This document shows positions 32,770-41,612 of a stretch of 64,000 nucleotides of DNA, piece by piece (the first letter of the stretch is position 1; each line of letters starts with the position of its first letter). The position numbers and the translations under genes were made by a program. The notes below the pieces were generated by a model, which had not been told where the DNA came from, searched no databases, and worked only from the letters and a program-made list of their open reading frames with translations. The stretch is from Anaerolineae bacterium (GTDB lineage: Bacteria > Chloroflexota > Anaerolineae > Caldilineales > Caldilineaceae): positions 100,564-164,563 of the forward strand of contig JAUIHI010000013.1 in the NCBI GenBank assembly GCA_030432295.1, read 5' to 3'.

Positions 32770-33681
32770 GTGGAGTCAAAACGATTGACAAACATTTCGA
32801 AACCTCTTTTGGAGGGAGACTTACAATCGCAACGAGATGAGTCGCGTGGCGTCGAATTCATCAAAAGTACGCTGCGTAATCGGCTGGCTGCGCTTGGTGT
32901 GCTGATTGTCGGACTACTGATCCTGACAGCGATCCTGGCTCCCTGGCTTGCGCCTTATGCCCCGGAAGTCCAGTTTTCGAGCGATGCCCGCCAACCGCCT
33001 TCCCTGCAATATCTCTTTGGCACCGACATCATTGGCCGCGACAACTTTAGCCGCATCCTCTACGGCACGCGGGTTTCGCTACTGGTCGGCGTGGCCTCCA
33101 TGGTCCTCGCCGCGACATCGGGTGTCACCATTGGTCTAGTGGCTGGTTATTATGGCGGCCGGCTCGACACTGTCCTCATGCGTACCATGGACGCGCTGCT
33201 GGCTTTCCCAGCTGTACTGCTGGCAATTTTCATCATTTCCGTGTTGGGACCGTCGCTGTTGAATGCGATCTTGGCAGTCGGCATTGTCTATATGCCCAGC
33301 TTTGCCCGGCTAGTCCGAGCCAGCGCCATTTCCATTCGCGAGAAAGAGTATTTGGAATCGGCGCGCGCGGTTGGACTGAGCGACATCCAAATCATGAGCC
33401 GCGTGATTCTGCTCAATAGTCTGTCGCCGATTGTAGTGCAGTTTTCCTTGGGCGTTGGCTACGCTATATTGGTCGAGGCGGGGTTGAGTTTTCTGGGGCT
33501 CGGCGTGCAACCGCCGACGCCGGCTTGGGGTTCGATGTTAGGCTATGGGCGCAATTATATGTCGATTGCACCCTGGTTGACTGCCTTTCCCGGGCTGGCA
33601 ATCTTTGTCACCGTGCTGGGCTTTAACTTTGTCGGCGACGGGCTGCGCGAGGCGTTGGATCCCCACATGCGGCGGATTTAG
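32770..33681 (+). CDS. Dipeptide ABC transporter permease (DppC-like)
   Basis: The 303-residue permease has a DppC/OppC N-terminal extension and helix (LAALGVLIVGLLILTAILAP), LFGTDIIGRDNFSRILYG, and the EAA loop EKEYLESARAVGLSDIQIMS. A C-terminal ALDPHMRRI completes the pattern. It pairs with the DppB-like subunit upstream. The GTG at 32770 has no clear ribosome site; a TTG at 32785 is an alternative. It is followed by a 65-base gap and the M19 dipeptidase-like gene, so uptake and hydrolysis of peptides may be coupled. Confidence 0.92.
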   Translation: MESKRLTNISKPLLEGDLQSQRDESRGVEFIKSTLRNRLAALGVLIVGLLILTAILAPWLAPYAPEVQFSSDARQPPSLQYLFGTDIIGRDNFSRILYGTRVSLLVGVASMVLAATSGVTIGLVAGYYGGRLDTVLMRTMDALLAFPAVLLAIFIISVLGPSLLNAILAVGIVYMPSFARLVRASAISIREKEYLESARAVGLSDIQIMSRVILLNSLSPIVVQFSLGVGYAILVEAGLSFLGLGVQPPTPAWGSMLGYGRNYMSIAPWLTAFPGLAIFVTVLGFNFVGDGLREALDPHMRRI

Positions 33682-33746
33682 AGCGTACTCTCCTTGAGTG
33701 AGCGCTTAATTTATGATGAACAAAGCGATCAACGAGAGCAACAGAT

Positions 33747-34862
33747 GTGCTGATCTTTGACGGCGACTATCCCATGGCGCACGGTGCGCTCGATCTGAAC
33801 CGCAATCTGACTGTTCCGATTGGCGAGGCGCGCGCTTTACCCGATAAAGATACAGACACCCGTTGGCCAAATACCGGCATTATGAGCACTCTGCCCGAAA
33901 TGCGGCGTGGCAAAGTGGCCGGTGCGCTGGTCAAAGTGGTGGGACGTATCAAACGACCCAACAGTCCGCTCTGGGGGTACAGCAGCGGCGACGGTGCCTA
34001 TGCCGCAGCGCAGGGTCACTTGGCCTACTACCGCATCCTGGCCTGCCGCGGCGAAGTGAGTTTATTGCGCACTCGCACTGCGTTCGCAGAGCACTTTGCG
34101 CAATGGGCGGCCATCGATGCCAACGGCGGCGACACCTCGGCCTTGCCCATCGGCTTTGTCCTCGGTATGGAAGGGGCGGACCCGATCCTCTGGCCGGAAC
34201 AGGTGGAGGATTGGTGGGCCGATGGGTTACGTGTGATCAGCCTGACTCACTATGGGGTAAGTAGCTACGCCCACGGCACTGGCACAGCGGGTGGATTGAC
34301 ACCCCAGGCTAAACCGCTCCTACGCGTCATGGCTCGATTGGGAATGATCTTGGATTTGACCCATATTACCGACGAGGGCTTCTGGCAAGCACTTGCTCTT
34401 TTCGACGGCCCCGTACTCGCCAGTCATCAAAATTGTCGTGCGCTGGTGCCGGGGGAACGCCAGTTCAGCGACGAGCAACTGCGTGCGATCATTGAGCGGG
34501 ACGGCGTTATCGGCACCTCGATGGATACATGGATGCTCTACAGCGGGGGCCAGATCGATTGGGCCAGAGCAGGCATCAGCGAACGGCGGGATATCTTCCC
34601 GCGTCAAGCGGTCACCCTGGCCCACGTCGCCGATCATATTGACCATGTCTGTCAGTTGGCCGGCAACGCCGATCATGCGGCGATTGGCGGTGACACCGAC
34701 GGACAGGGCGGCGTTGAGGGTGCGCCTGCCGAGGTGGATACAGTTGCCGACTATCAACGACTGGCCGATATCCTGACCCGCCGTGGCTATGACCAGTCAG
34801 CCATCGAGCAGATCATGTTTGGCAACTGGCTGCGTTTTTATACTCAATGGTTACCGGCATGA
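33747..34862 (+). CDS. Membrane dipeptidase-like (peptidase M19) protein with altered N-terminal metal site
   Basis: The 371-residue protein resembles M19 renal-dipeptidase enzymes, zinc hydrolases that cleave dipeptides. It shows LGMEGADPI (bridging Glu), ISLTHYGVSS, LDLTHITDEGFW, VLASHQNCRALVPGERQFSD and IGGDTDGQGG. At the N-terminus the usual His-x-Asp metal ligands are replaced: the local sequence is FDGDYPMAHGALDLNRNL where the family normally has Asp-x-His-x-Asp. The other ligands seem present. No signal peptide is visible. It starts with GTG 65 bases after the DppC-like gene. It may be a diverged or non-dipeptidase member of the family. Confidence 0.82.
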   Translation: MLIFDGDYPMAHGALDLNRNLTVPIGEARALPDKDTDTRWPNTGIMSTLPEMRRGKVAGALVKVVGRIKRPNSPLWGYSSGDGAYAAAQGHLAYYRILACRGEVSLLRTRTAFAEHFAQWAAIDANGGDTSALPIGFVLGMEGADPILWPEQVEDWWADGLRVISLTHYGVSSYAHGTGTAGGLTPQAKPLLRVMARLGMILDLTHITDEGFWQALALFDGPVLASHQNCRALVPGERQFSDEQLRAIIERDGVIGTSMDTWMLYSGGQIDWARAGISERRDIFPRQAVTLAHVADHIDHVCQLAGNADHAAIGGDTDGQGGVEGAPAEVDTVADYQRLADILTRRGYDQSAIEQIMFGNWLRFYTQWLPA

Positions 34863-35128
34863 ATATGAACCCGCCCACCTACGACGACCTCTGTCTGGTC
34901 CAGACTCTGCTCTCCCAATATTTGTACTGGCAATTTCATTGATTCTAATCCTCATTGAATACCCCGCGGCCGATACTGCAACGCCTCGGCCAGATGCTCG
35001 ACGGCAATCTCCTTCTCCCCGGCCAAATCGGCAATTGTGCGGCTCAGCTTCAACACCCGGTGATAGGATCGCGCGCTCAGGTCCATCTGACGCACGGCCA
35101 TGCGCATCAGATTCTTGCGCGCCACCAT
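34863..35128. other. Intergenic region made mostly of a comM fragment
   Basis: The only recognisable content is the comM-like fragment at 34962-35118. It abuts the 3' end of the minus-strand regulator gene directly. Confidence 0.7.
34962..35118 (-). pseudogene. 3'-terminal fragment of a second comM gene
   Basis: These 157 bases match 39888-40044, the 3' end of the intact comM gene, with nine differences (about 94% identity). Eight of the nine fall at third codon positions of the comM frame. The fragment therefore comes from a comM gene that was under selection, not from a fresh copy. It lacks the ATPase core and cannot function. Confidence 0.85.
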
Positions 35129-38100
35129 TCACAGTGGAGTTGCACGACTGTCACCCCTGGCAGCTTCTTGATGAAACCAGGTAAGTAGCGCTTCTGCTTC
35201 TTGTAGGTCTTTGGTGTCAAATCCTTCGCTAAACCAGGCATACGTCGGCTTCAGGAGGGCGTATGCGCGTGCCTTTTGTCCTTGCTGCACCCAGAGGCGG
35301 CTCAAGCTGACCACCGCACGTAGTTCTGGTAGCTTCGCCGCGTGTTGGCGCGCAATCGAAATTGCGCGTTGGAACGCGTCTGCTGCCGCGTGTGCACCGT
35401 CGCCCTCGGTACTCGTTCCTTGCGTCTGCATCAAGCGAAGTTCGCCGCGGAGACGAAATAGCTCAGATTGCCACTGGTCCCAGTGCCGGAGCGTGTTTTT
35501 ATCTTCCTCAGCGAGTGCGGCATCAAGGAGGGCAAGTCCTTTTTCCGGTGTGCCAGCCTTGCCGTAAGCATGGGCGAGCTGGGCCAAGCAGTGCAAGCCT
35601 GTCCCCGTACCCACGGCAGCACGATTCTGGGCTAGCCCTTGGTGCATCTTTTCAATCCCACGGACAGGTTCGCCAAGTTCTACCCATGCCCAGCCGCGAA
35701 AGATGGTACACAGCTCTAGCCAATTGGCAAAACCGTGCATTTCGGCAAGGGGATGGGCTTCTCCGAGCAGGGCCAAGGCCGCGTCACCTTCGCGCCGGAG
35801 CAAATAAATCTCGGCGCCAAGGGTCAGCACCATTGCCAAACTGTAGGCATGGGATAGTTCGCGTGCCAGGACAATGCCGGCTTGAATGCGCTGCCGTGAC
35901 TGGGACGGATAGCCGAGATACCACAAGGCATAGGCATCAAAAATGTGACAACAGACGCCGGGATCGTGGCCGCCATATTGAAAGGTCAAAGGATGATGTT
36001 TTTCCGCGTGGTAGAGCGTAATGCCTTGTGCTGCGTGGACATGGGCCGTTGCGAAATCGCCGGCATAGAACGAATTTGTCCATAAGGCATGATGGGCTTC
36101 GAGGTAGATTGTTGTGTCTTGGGTTTGTTCGGCCAATGCCAGCAGCTGTTGCGCCACCTCATGGGCCGTGGTGTTGTTCGCACGCGTGCGGTGGAATATC
36201 CACAGATTGAACAGCGTGACGGCGCGTAGCGAAGTATCCTGCGTCCGCGCCGCGAGTGTCAGCGCACGCAGGTAAACTTCCTCGACTTCAGCGGCGGCAT
36301 GCCCTTTGGTCGTAATCAAGGACGTGCCCAGAGTAACCAACATATCAAGCTCCATCTGGTCACGGGTGGTCGATGGTGGCACACGCTCTAGGAGCGCAAG
36401 CCCTGTTTGGAGATATTGGATGCTGGCCTCATGGGCAGTTAAGCGCATGGCGCGTTGGCCGGTATGCAAAAGATAAAAGGCAGCTTTGTCCGAAATATCG
36501 GCCATCTGAAAATGATGGGCCAACTGCTCGGTGAATGGCGCGACATCGCCGCCACATAAGGCCTCTAGCTTGAACCCCACCCTCTCGTGGAGATAGGTGC
36601 GCTCCACTTCGCCCAAAGCCTGATAAAGATAGGTTTGAAAGAGAGCATGGCGAAAACGGAACTGCGAAAAACGCTGATTGCCGATGCGCTGCATGCTCTG
36701 TTCGACCACCAAATGCTGGTTTCTCCCCAAGTCAGCCGTGAGATCGCGTAGGATCTGGTGTTCGTCCAGATCGAGCACCTGAGCCAGCACCTCCGCAATA
36801 AAGGTCTCACCTTGGACGCTGGCCACCTCAAGCAACTCACGCTGACGCACAGGCAGCCGCGCGAGCAACTCGGCAATCAGCCCCTCAATCCTTTCCGGCA
36901 CGTGCTGCCAATTAACCTGCCTTTCGATCCAGTAACCTGCGGCGTCCTTGACAATTTCACCGCGCGCCTGCATCCCACGGAGCATCTCGACTGTAAAGAA
37001 GGCATGCCCCCGCGTGTGCTGCACCAATCGTGCGCGAAAGGCCGCATCGAGGCGATTGGGTTCACTGTCCAAATAGGCATCCACAAAGGATTCACCCACA
37101 CTCTGGTCGAGATCCACTGAATTTGCACCGTATACGCGCTGCATTTCATGGATGACAGGCACAAGGGGATGGGGGCCATCCTGCTGGTGAAAGGCAAGAT
37201 CGCTGGTACGGTACGTGCCGGTGATGAGTATGCGCTGACCGTGCAAGTGTCGCCCTAAATGGAACAGCAGGCTGACCGAGGCCGAATCGGCCCAGTGCAA
37301 ATCATCGATGATGAGGAGCAATGGCTGGCGTTGTGAGAGTTGGTGGAGCAGTGTCGTGTACTGTTCAAACAGATGACGTTGCTCGTTGGTAGGTGGCGCC
37401 ACCGCGCGTGCGATCGCCGTGAGGTATGCCTGCATTTGGTCTGCCGAGATGACACCGTGCTCCTGCAGAGACCGTATCTGCTGCCGCAGCGCCGCAGTGG
37501 TCACAAAGCTTTCCAGTAGGTCGCGGCATGAATCGACAAGGAGTTGGGTGCTGTAGGGCGCCAATTGCCACAGCCGCTCTTGTTGTCTGTGCTGAACGGT
37601 TCCTGCAGCCCATTGCGTTGTCTTGTCCGCCAGGAGCCCATTGAGCATTGCGCGGAAGGGCATGTAAGGCGTACCGTAGCCACCATACGCACTACAACTG
37701 CTCTCTAACACCACCAATTCCGGGTGCGCGGCCAGCGCCGCGTGCGCAAGGGCGCGTACAAGCGAGCTTTTGCCACTGCCGGCGGCGCCGTGCACAAAAG
37801 TTACCCGCCCCTGTCCAGCCAAGGTCTCGTCCAGATAGCGCTGCAACTGCGCCAACTCTGCCTCACGGCCGACAAAAATCTCCTGCGTCGCATCCAAAGC
37901 GAGGTGGGCTGGATCACCTGAGGACGTAGCCAGTCCGAGGCTATCGCTTACTGGTCTTGTGTCATACCCGGGGTCGCTCGATGTGCGGTTGGGGTCGCGG
38001 TCATGGGCAGAAAATTGTGAAGTAGGGAACAATGTTTGTACTTCGACTTGGGTTAGTTTGTACCCCAGCCTGGCGCTTAATGTATGTGCTTCATCCAGCT

Positions 38101-38308
38101 CCAGCGCTTCGGCGAAGATCTCCAGGAGGCGCAGAAACATCTGCCGCCCTGGCTTCCAAGTCCGGCCCTGCCCCTGGTAAGCCCGCTCCCAACGGGAGAT
38201 GAGATCGGTGCTGACCGGCAACTGCCGAGCCAGCTCCTCCTGGGTGAAGCCCCACTGTTCGCGCAATTGGCGTAGTCTATTGCCAAAAAGCTCTAGATCC
38301 TCAGACAT
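35129..38308 (-). CDS. XRE-type HTH / AAA ATPase / TPR transcriptional regulator
   Basis: The 1059-residue protein begins with an XRE-type helix-turn-helix (FGNRLRQLREQWGFTQEELA, then STDLISRWERAY). A linker leads to a STAND-like ATPase with VGREAELAQLQRYL, Walker A VTFVHGAAGSGKSSLVRALA and Walker B LLLIIDDLHWADSASVSLL. About 500 residues of TPR-like helices finish the protein. The layout resembles AfsR/MalT/LAL regulators, but with the DNA-binding domain at the front. ATP binding and a ligand sensed by the TPR part would switch DNA binding. The start at 38308 has GAGGT upstream; the ORF runs to 38362. It is read alone, divergent from the small gene at 38500. Confidence 0.88.
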   Translation of the reverse strand: MSEDLELFGNRLRQLREQWGFTQEELARQLPVSTDLISRWERAYQGQGRTWKPGRQMFLRLLEIFAEALELDEAHTLSARLGYKLTQVEVQTLFPTSQFSAHDRDPNRTSSDPGYDTRPVSDSLGLATSSGDPAHLALDATQEIFVGREAELAQLQRYLDETLAGQGRVTFVHGAAGSGKSSLVRALAHAALAAHPELVVLESSCSAYGGYGTPYMPFRAMLNGLLADKTTQWAAGTVQHRQQERLWQLAPYSTQLLVDSCRDLLESFVTTAALRQQIRSLQEHGVISADQMQAYLTAIARAVAPPTNEQRHLFEQYTTLLHQLSQRQPLLLIIDDLHWADSASVSLLFHLGRHLHGQRILITGTYRTSDLAFHQQDGPHPLVPVIHEMQRVYGANSVDLDQSVGESFVDAYLDSEPNRLDAAFRARLVQHTRGHAFFTVEMLRGMQARGEIVKDAAGYWIERQVNWQHVPERIEGLIAELLARLPVRQRELLEVASVQGETFIAEVLAQVLDLDEHQILRDLTADLGRNQHLVVEQSMQRIGNQRFSQFRFRHALFQTYLYQALGEVERTYLHERVGFKLEALCGGDVAPFTEQLAHHFQMADISDKAAFYLLHTGQRAMRLTAHEASIQYLQTGLALLERVPPSTTRDQMELDMLVTLGTSLITTKGHAAAEVEEVYLRALTLAARTQDTSLRAVTLFNLWIFHRTRANNTTAHEVAQQLLALAEQTQDTTIYLEAHHALWTNSFYAGDFATAHVHAAQGITLYHAEKHHPLTFQYGGHDPGVCCHIFDAYALWYLGYPSQSRQRIQAGIVLARELSHAYSLAMVLTLGAEIYLLRREGDAALALLGEAHPLAEMHGFANWLELCTIFRGWAWVELGEPVRGIEKMHQGLAQNRAAVGTGTGLHCLAQLAHAYGKAGTPEKGLALLDAALAEEDKNTLRHWDQWQSELFRLRGELRLMQTQGTSTEGDGAHAAADAFQRAISIARQHAAKLPELRAVVSLSRLWVQQGQKARAYALLKPTYAWFSEGFDTKDLQEAEALLTWFHQEAARGDSRATPL

Positions 38309-38499
38309 TGCAAATACCTCTGTCCTAGTTCCGTTCCAGTTCTGTTCGGATGCCGTCCGCATCGCATGGCCCCAATCTCTGCTATGCTGGTTCCAGTGCC
38401 GAGTGGAGCGTGTCGTAAAGACTACAGTTTAGAGCTTCGCCCCACGATGTCAACCTTCTCACCGTAGCTTCAGATAGATGCCGAAAGGAGCAAAAATGC

Positions 38500-38820
38500 A
38501 TGCACTTGCAAATTGTGAACTTTAACCTTCAGGGGATGAGCCATGAGGAGTTTCAGACGCTTTGTGACCAGTTGGCGCCAATGTTTGCCAACATTCCGGG
38601 CCTGATCTCGAAGATCTGGCTCGCTGACCCATCCAGCAACACCTATGGCGGAATTTACACCTGGCAGAACCCCCAAGCATTGGAGGCGTATACCCACACA
38701 GAGATCTTCCATAATGTTGTCAATCACCCGAACTTCACCAACCTTGTGTCGCGGGAGTATGGCATACTTAACGGCCCCACACAGGTGACCCACGGTCTTG
38801 CCCAGGCGGCAACGAACTAG
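38500..38820 (+). CDS. YdhR-like mono-oxygenase-fold (ABM/Dabb-like) protein
   Basis: The 106-residue protein resembles the YdhR family, a small alpha/beta-barrel dimer fold related to antibiotic-biosynthesis monooxygenases. Evidence is the opening strand LQIVNFNLQGMS, then MFANIPGLISKIWLADP and YGGIYTWQNPQALEAYTHTE. AAGGAG lies about nine bases before the ATG. No cofactor-binding residues are needed in this fold, so activity cannot be judged. It is divergent from the large regulator, which could control it. A truncated VOC-family gene follows. Confidence 0.75.
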   Translation: MHLQIVNFNLQGMSHEEFQTLCDQLAPMFANIPGLISKIWLADPSSNTYGGIYTWQNPQALEAYTHTEIFHNVVNHPNFTNLVSREYGILNGPTQVTHGLAQAATN

Positions 38821-38865
38821 TCAACTACGCTGATGCAGCCCCATCCTGTCCAGAGCAGACGCACC

Positions 38866-39021
38866 ATGCCACAGGTACTAGAGCTATTCGGCGCCTCGGT
38901 CACTGTGCCGAACATTGAAAAGACAAGCCGGTTTTACCAACAGTTCTATCCGCACGACGAGATCAAGCGCGGTCTCTTTGCCGGTATCAATTACATTGTG
39001 CTCATGCGCGGCGACGAATAG
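38866..39021 (+). pseudogene. Truncated VOC (glyoxalase/bleomycin-resistance) family gene
   Basis: The 51 residues (PQVLELFGASVTVPNIEKTS, then RFYQQFYPH and INYIVLMRGDE) look like the first beta-alpha-beta unit of a VOC-fold protein, usually 120-140 residues. The frame stops at 39019-39021 and no continuation is seen in the other frames before the next gene. The second half, with the metal ligands of the fold, is absent. Confidence 0.55.
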
Positions 39022-39079
39022 TTGCCAGCACGTTCGCCGTTCATCCAAACCATTCGCATCACAGAAAGAGAGGAGTCTC

Positions 39080-39670
39080 ATGCGACGGCTATTCACTATC
39101 ACCCTTTTGGCATTGGCTTTGGGTATGTTCCTGTTCATCAACGGTGGGCCCAACCTGCTGGCGAGACAGGTCTTGGCAAGCCACGAGTATTGTAGGGCTG
39201 AAGGGAGCTGGATTGGAATCAACGCAGGTCCGGCTGACGCCAACATTCCTAAACTCATCTTCCAGGAGACCTTTTCGCGAGCGGACTCATCCGGTCAAAA
39301 TTTGGTCGCGGTGCTGAGTTGGGCGAACCCTGATCCAACCTTCTTCGCATTCAACACGGATGTTGATGTCCTTACCGATCTGACCGGAATCGCCATAAGA
39401 ACAAGCAAGACTAGCTACGACATCAAATTGATGGCGTATGGCGTGGAGACACAGCCAGAGGCTCGCGGCGAAATCCATTATATTGTGACGGTTGAAGGGA
39501 CGATGGCGTTCCCAGACAACTGTAACAGCAAGGTGATCGAGTCCGCCACAGTCAGGCTGTATGACAAAGCAACGACGGATCTGGATGAGGATGGCTTTCC
39601 AGACGAGGACGCAGAGCCTGGACGGGTTTCCGGTCCGCTTCAGCTTAGTAACGCCAAGCGCATCCACTGA
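39080..39670 (+). CDS. Secreted protein of unknown function
   Basis: The 196-residue protein has a signal peptide (MRRLFTITLLALALGMFLFI) and a likely beta-rich mature part (NLVAVLSWANPDPTFFAFNT, IHYIVTVEGTMAF) with two cysteines (in HEYCRAEGS and FPDNCNSK) that may form a disulfide. Near the C-terminus it carries an acidic DLDEDGFPDED motif of the type that binds calcium. GAGAGGAG lies just upstream of the ATG. The ORF opens earlier at 38915, overlapping the broken VOC gene, but that part is not expected to be translated. A hairpin follows at 39741-39774. No family recognised. Confidence 0.7.
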   Translation: MRRLFTITLLALALGMFLFINGGPNLLARQVLASHEYCRAEGSWIGINAGPADANIPKLIFQETFSRADSSGQNLVAVLSWANPDPTFFAFNTDVDVLTDLTGIAIRTSKTSYDIKLMAYGVETQPEARGEIHYIVTVEGTMAFPDNCNSKVIESATVRLYDKATTDLDEDGFPDEDAEPGRVSGPLQLSNAKRIH

Positions 39671-39740
39671 CGCGTGACGGCAAGGGCAGGTGGCACTTAA
39701 GGTGCACAGTGCAGTCGGTCCAGCGGGCGCACACAAGTCG

Positions 39741-39774
39741 GGGAAGGGGGTGGCGGCAACACCACCCCCTTCCC
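39741..39774. terminator. GC-rich hairpin between convergent genes
   Basis: GGGAAGGGGGTGG (39741-39753) pairs perfectly with CCACCCCCTTCCC (39762-39774) across an 8-base loop. There is no T run, so it may work as a Rho-assisted terminator or RNA-protecting hairpin for the secreted-protein gene and comM. Confidence 0.6.
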
Positions 39775-39877
39775 TCTGCACGGCTCGTGCCGGTTTCCCG
39801 GCAAGCCGCTTAAGCATCTCCCGCGCCCACTCAAGAACGCAGCGGTGGGCCTTCGTATATTTGTTCGGTCTTGCCAC

Positions 39878-41422
39878 TCACATCAATCCCCGGGGCCGAT
39901 ACTGCAACGCCTCGGCCAGATGCTCGACGGCAATCTCCTTCTCCCCGGCCAAGTCGGCAATCGTGCGGCCCAGCTTCAACACCCGGTGATAGGAACGTGC
40001 GCTCAGGTCCATCTGGCGCACGGCCATACGCATGAGATTCTTGCCCGCTTCGTCGATATCGCAGAACTGCTGGACCTCCGCTGGCCCCATATCCCCATTG
40101 ACCAGCACATAGGGCTTGCCGACCGGCGCAAAACGGGCGGCCTGAATTTTGCGCGCCGCCTCTACCCGCGCCCGGATCACCGCCGACGTCTCGCCTCCGT
40201 CCAGACTCGCCAGCTTCTCAAAGGGAACCCGCATCACATCAGCGTGGATGTCAATCCGGTCCATCAGTGGCCCGCTGATCCGGCTCTGATAGCGCTGGAC
40301 ATTGCCCAAGCCACAGGTACACTCCTTGCGGTCGTCACCGAAGTAGCCGCAAGGACAGGGGTTCATGGCGGAGACAAACATAAAATTGGCTGGAAACGAA
40401 AGCGAACCCGCGGCCCGGCTGATGGTGACAATTTTATCTTCCAGGGGCTGGCGCAGGGTTTCCAGATTTTTACTGCCAAATTCGGGGAGTTCGTCCAAAA
40501 AGAGAACGCCCCGGTGGGCCATACTCACTTCGCCGGGGCGCGGCCAGCGCCCGCCGCCCACCAGCCCCGCGTGGCTGATGGTGTGGTGGGGCGCGCGGAA
40601 GGGACGGCGGCGGATCAGCGGTCCTTCGTTGCCCAACGCTTCGTTGGCCAATTCCCCGGCCACAGAATAGATGCGGGTGATCTCCAACGCTTCGGGGATG
40701 GTCAGCCGGGGCAGAATCGAGGGGAGAGCACGGGCCAGCAGCGTCTTGCCTGCGCCGGGTGGCCCTTTCATCAGCAGATTGTGGCTGCCGGCGCACGCGA
40801 TCTCCAGCGCCCGTTTCACGTGCTCCTGGCCTTTGACATCCCGAAAGTCGATGAGAAAGCGCTCGGTGTCGTTCTCTTCAAACGAAAATTCGTTTATGTG
40901 GGGGGCAATTGGCTTGCGCCCGCTCAGATGGTAGACCAGGCCGGCCAGGCTGTCGATGGGGTAGACAGTCACACCCTCTACCAACGCGGCTTCCGGCGCA
41001 TCGCCCGCAGGGACGAAAAGCCGTTTGATGCCCTTCTCCTGGGCCATCGCCGCCATGGGCAGCACCCCGTCCACGTGGCGCACATCCCCGTCCAGCCCCA
41101 ACTCGCCCACAACCAGCGCATCTTCCAGATCGGCCAGCAACTGGCGGGAAGCGGCCATTACGCCCAGGGCGATGGGCAGATCGTAGGCCGGGCCTTCCTT
41201 GCGGATGTCTGCCGGGGCCAGGTTGACGGTCAGCCGGGCCTGGGGGAAGAAGAAGCCGCTGTTGCCGATGGCCGAGCGCACCCGTTCGCCGCTCTCCCGC
41301 ACAGCCGCATCGGGCAGGCCGACAACCGTCAGCTTTTCCAGCCCGTTGCTGATGTCCACCTCCACCTGCACTGGCTCGGCATCCAGCCCTATCACCGCAC
41401 AACTCTGGATTTTGGCAAGCAT
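39878..41422 (-). CDS. comM: ComM/YifB family Mg-chelatase-like AAA+ ATPase
   Basis: The 514-residue protein has the ComM N-terminal Lon-like domain (MLAKIQSCAVIGLDAEPVQV, VVGLPDAAVRESGERVRSAI). The AAA+ domain follows with Walker A LMKGPPGAGKTLLARALPSI, FRAPHHTISHAGLVGGG, Walker B VLFLDELPEF and a CPCGYFGDDRKECTC zinc-type segment. The C-terminus is the Mg-chelatase helical part (LSARSYHRVLKLGRTIADLA). ComM helicases promote branch migration during natural transformation. The start at 41422 follows AGGAGCC; the ORF runs to 41623 without support. A second, broken 3' end of a comM lies 4.9 kb away. The gene reads toward the secreted-protein gene. Confidence 0.93.
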   Translation of the reverse strand: MLAKIQSCAVIGLDAEPVQVEVDISNGLEKLTVVGLPDAAVRESGERVRSAIGNSGFFFPQARLTVNLAPADIRKEGPAYDLPIALGVMAASRQLLADLEDALVVGELGLDGDVRHVDGVLPMAAMAQEKGIKRLFVPAGDAPEAALVEGVTVYPIDSLAGLVYHLSGRKPIAPHINEFSFEENDTERFLIDFRDVKGQEHVKRALEIACAGSHNLLMKGPPGAGKTLLARALPSILPRLTIPEALEITRIYSVAGELANEALGNEGPLIRRRPFRAPHHTISHAGLVGGGRWPRPGEVSMAHRGVLFLDELPEFGSKNLETLRQPLEDKIVTISRAAGSLSFPANFMFVSAMNPCPCGYFGDDRKECTCGLGNVQRYQSRISGPLMDRIDIHADVMRVPFEKLASLDGGETSAVIRARVEAARKIQAARFAPVGKPYVLVNGDMGPAEVQQFCDIDEAGKNLMRMAVRQMDLSARSYHRVLKLGRTIADLAGEKEIAVEHLAEALQYRPRGLM

Positions 41423-41556
41423 TCGACGGCTCCTTCCGCTCATATTTCTTTGGATGACCGTATAGTACCTGTGGATGTCCGTAGACGCAAATGGAGATTT
41501 CCGGTAGAATACAGATCGAGACTGGCGGATCAATCTGCTGTCTACCATAACTTCGT

Positions 41557-41569
41557 TTTGTGGTATACT
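41557..41569 (+). promoter_or_regulatory. Extended -10 promoter upstream of the HNH partner gene
   Basis: TTGTGGTATACT matches the promoter element at 1101-1112 exactly. The TATACT (41564-41569) lies about 44 bases before the start at 41613; no convincing -35 is seen, as is usual with an extended -10. Confidence 0.45.
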
Positions 41570-41612
41570 ATCGCCAATTGGTGGTGATAGACACGCAGAA
41601 AGAAGCAAGAAA

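Noticed and set aside
39845..41587. 580-residue plus-strand open frame
   Set aside because: It is antisense to comM, which has clear AAA+ motifs and wobble-position conservation; the frame is a GC-driven shadow.
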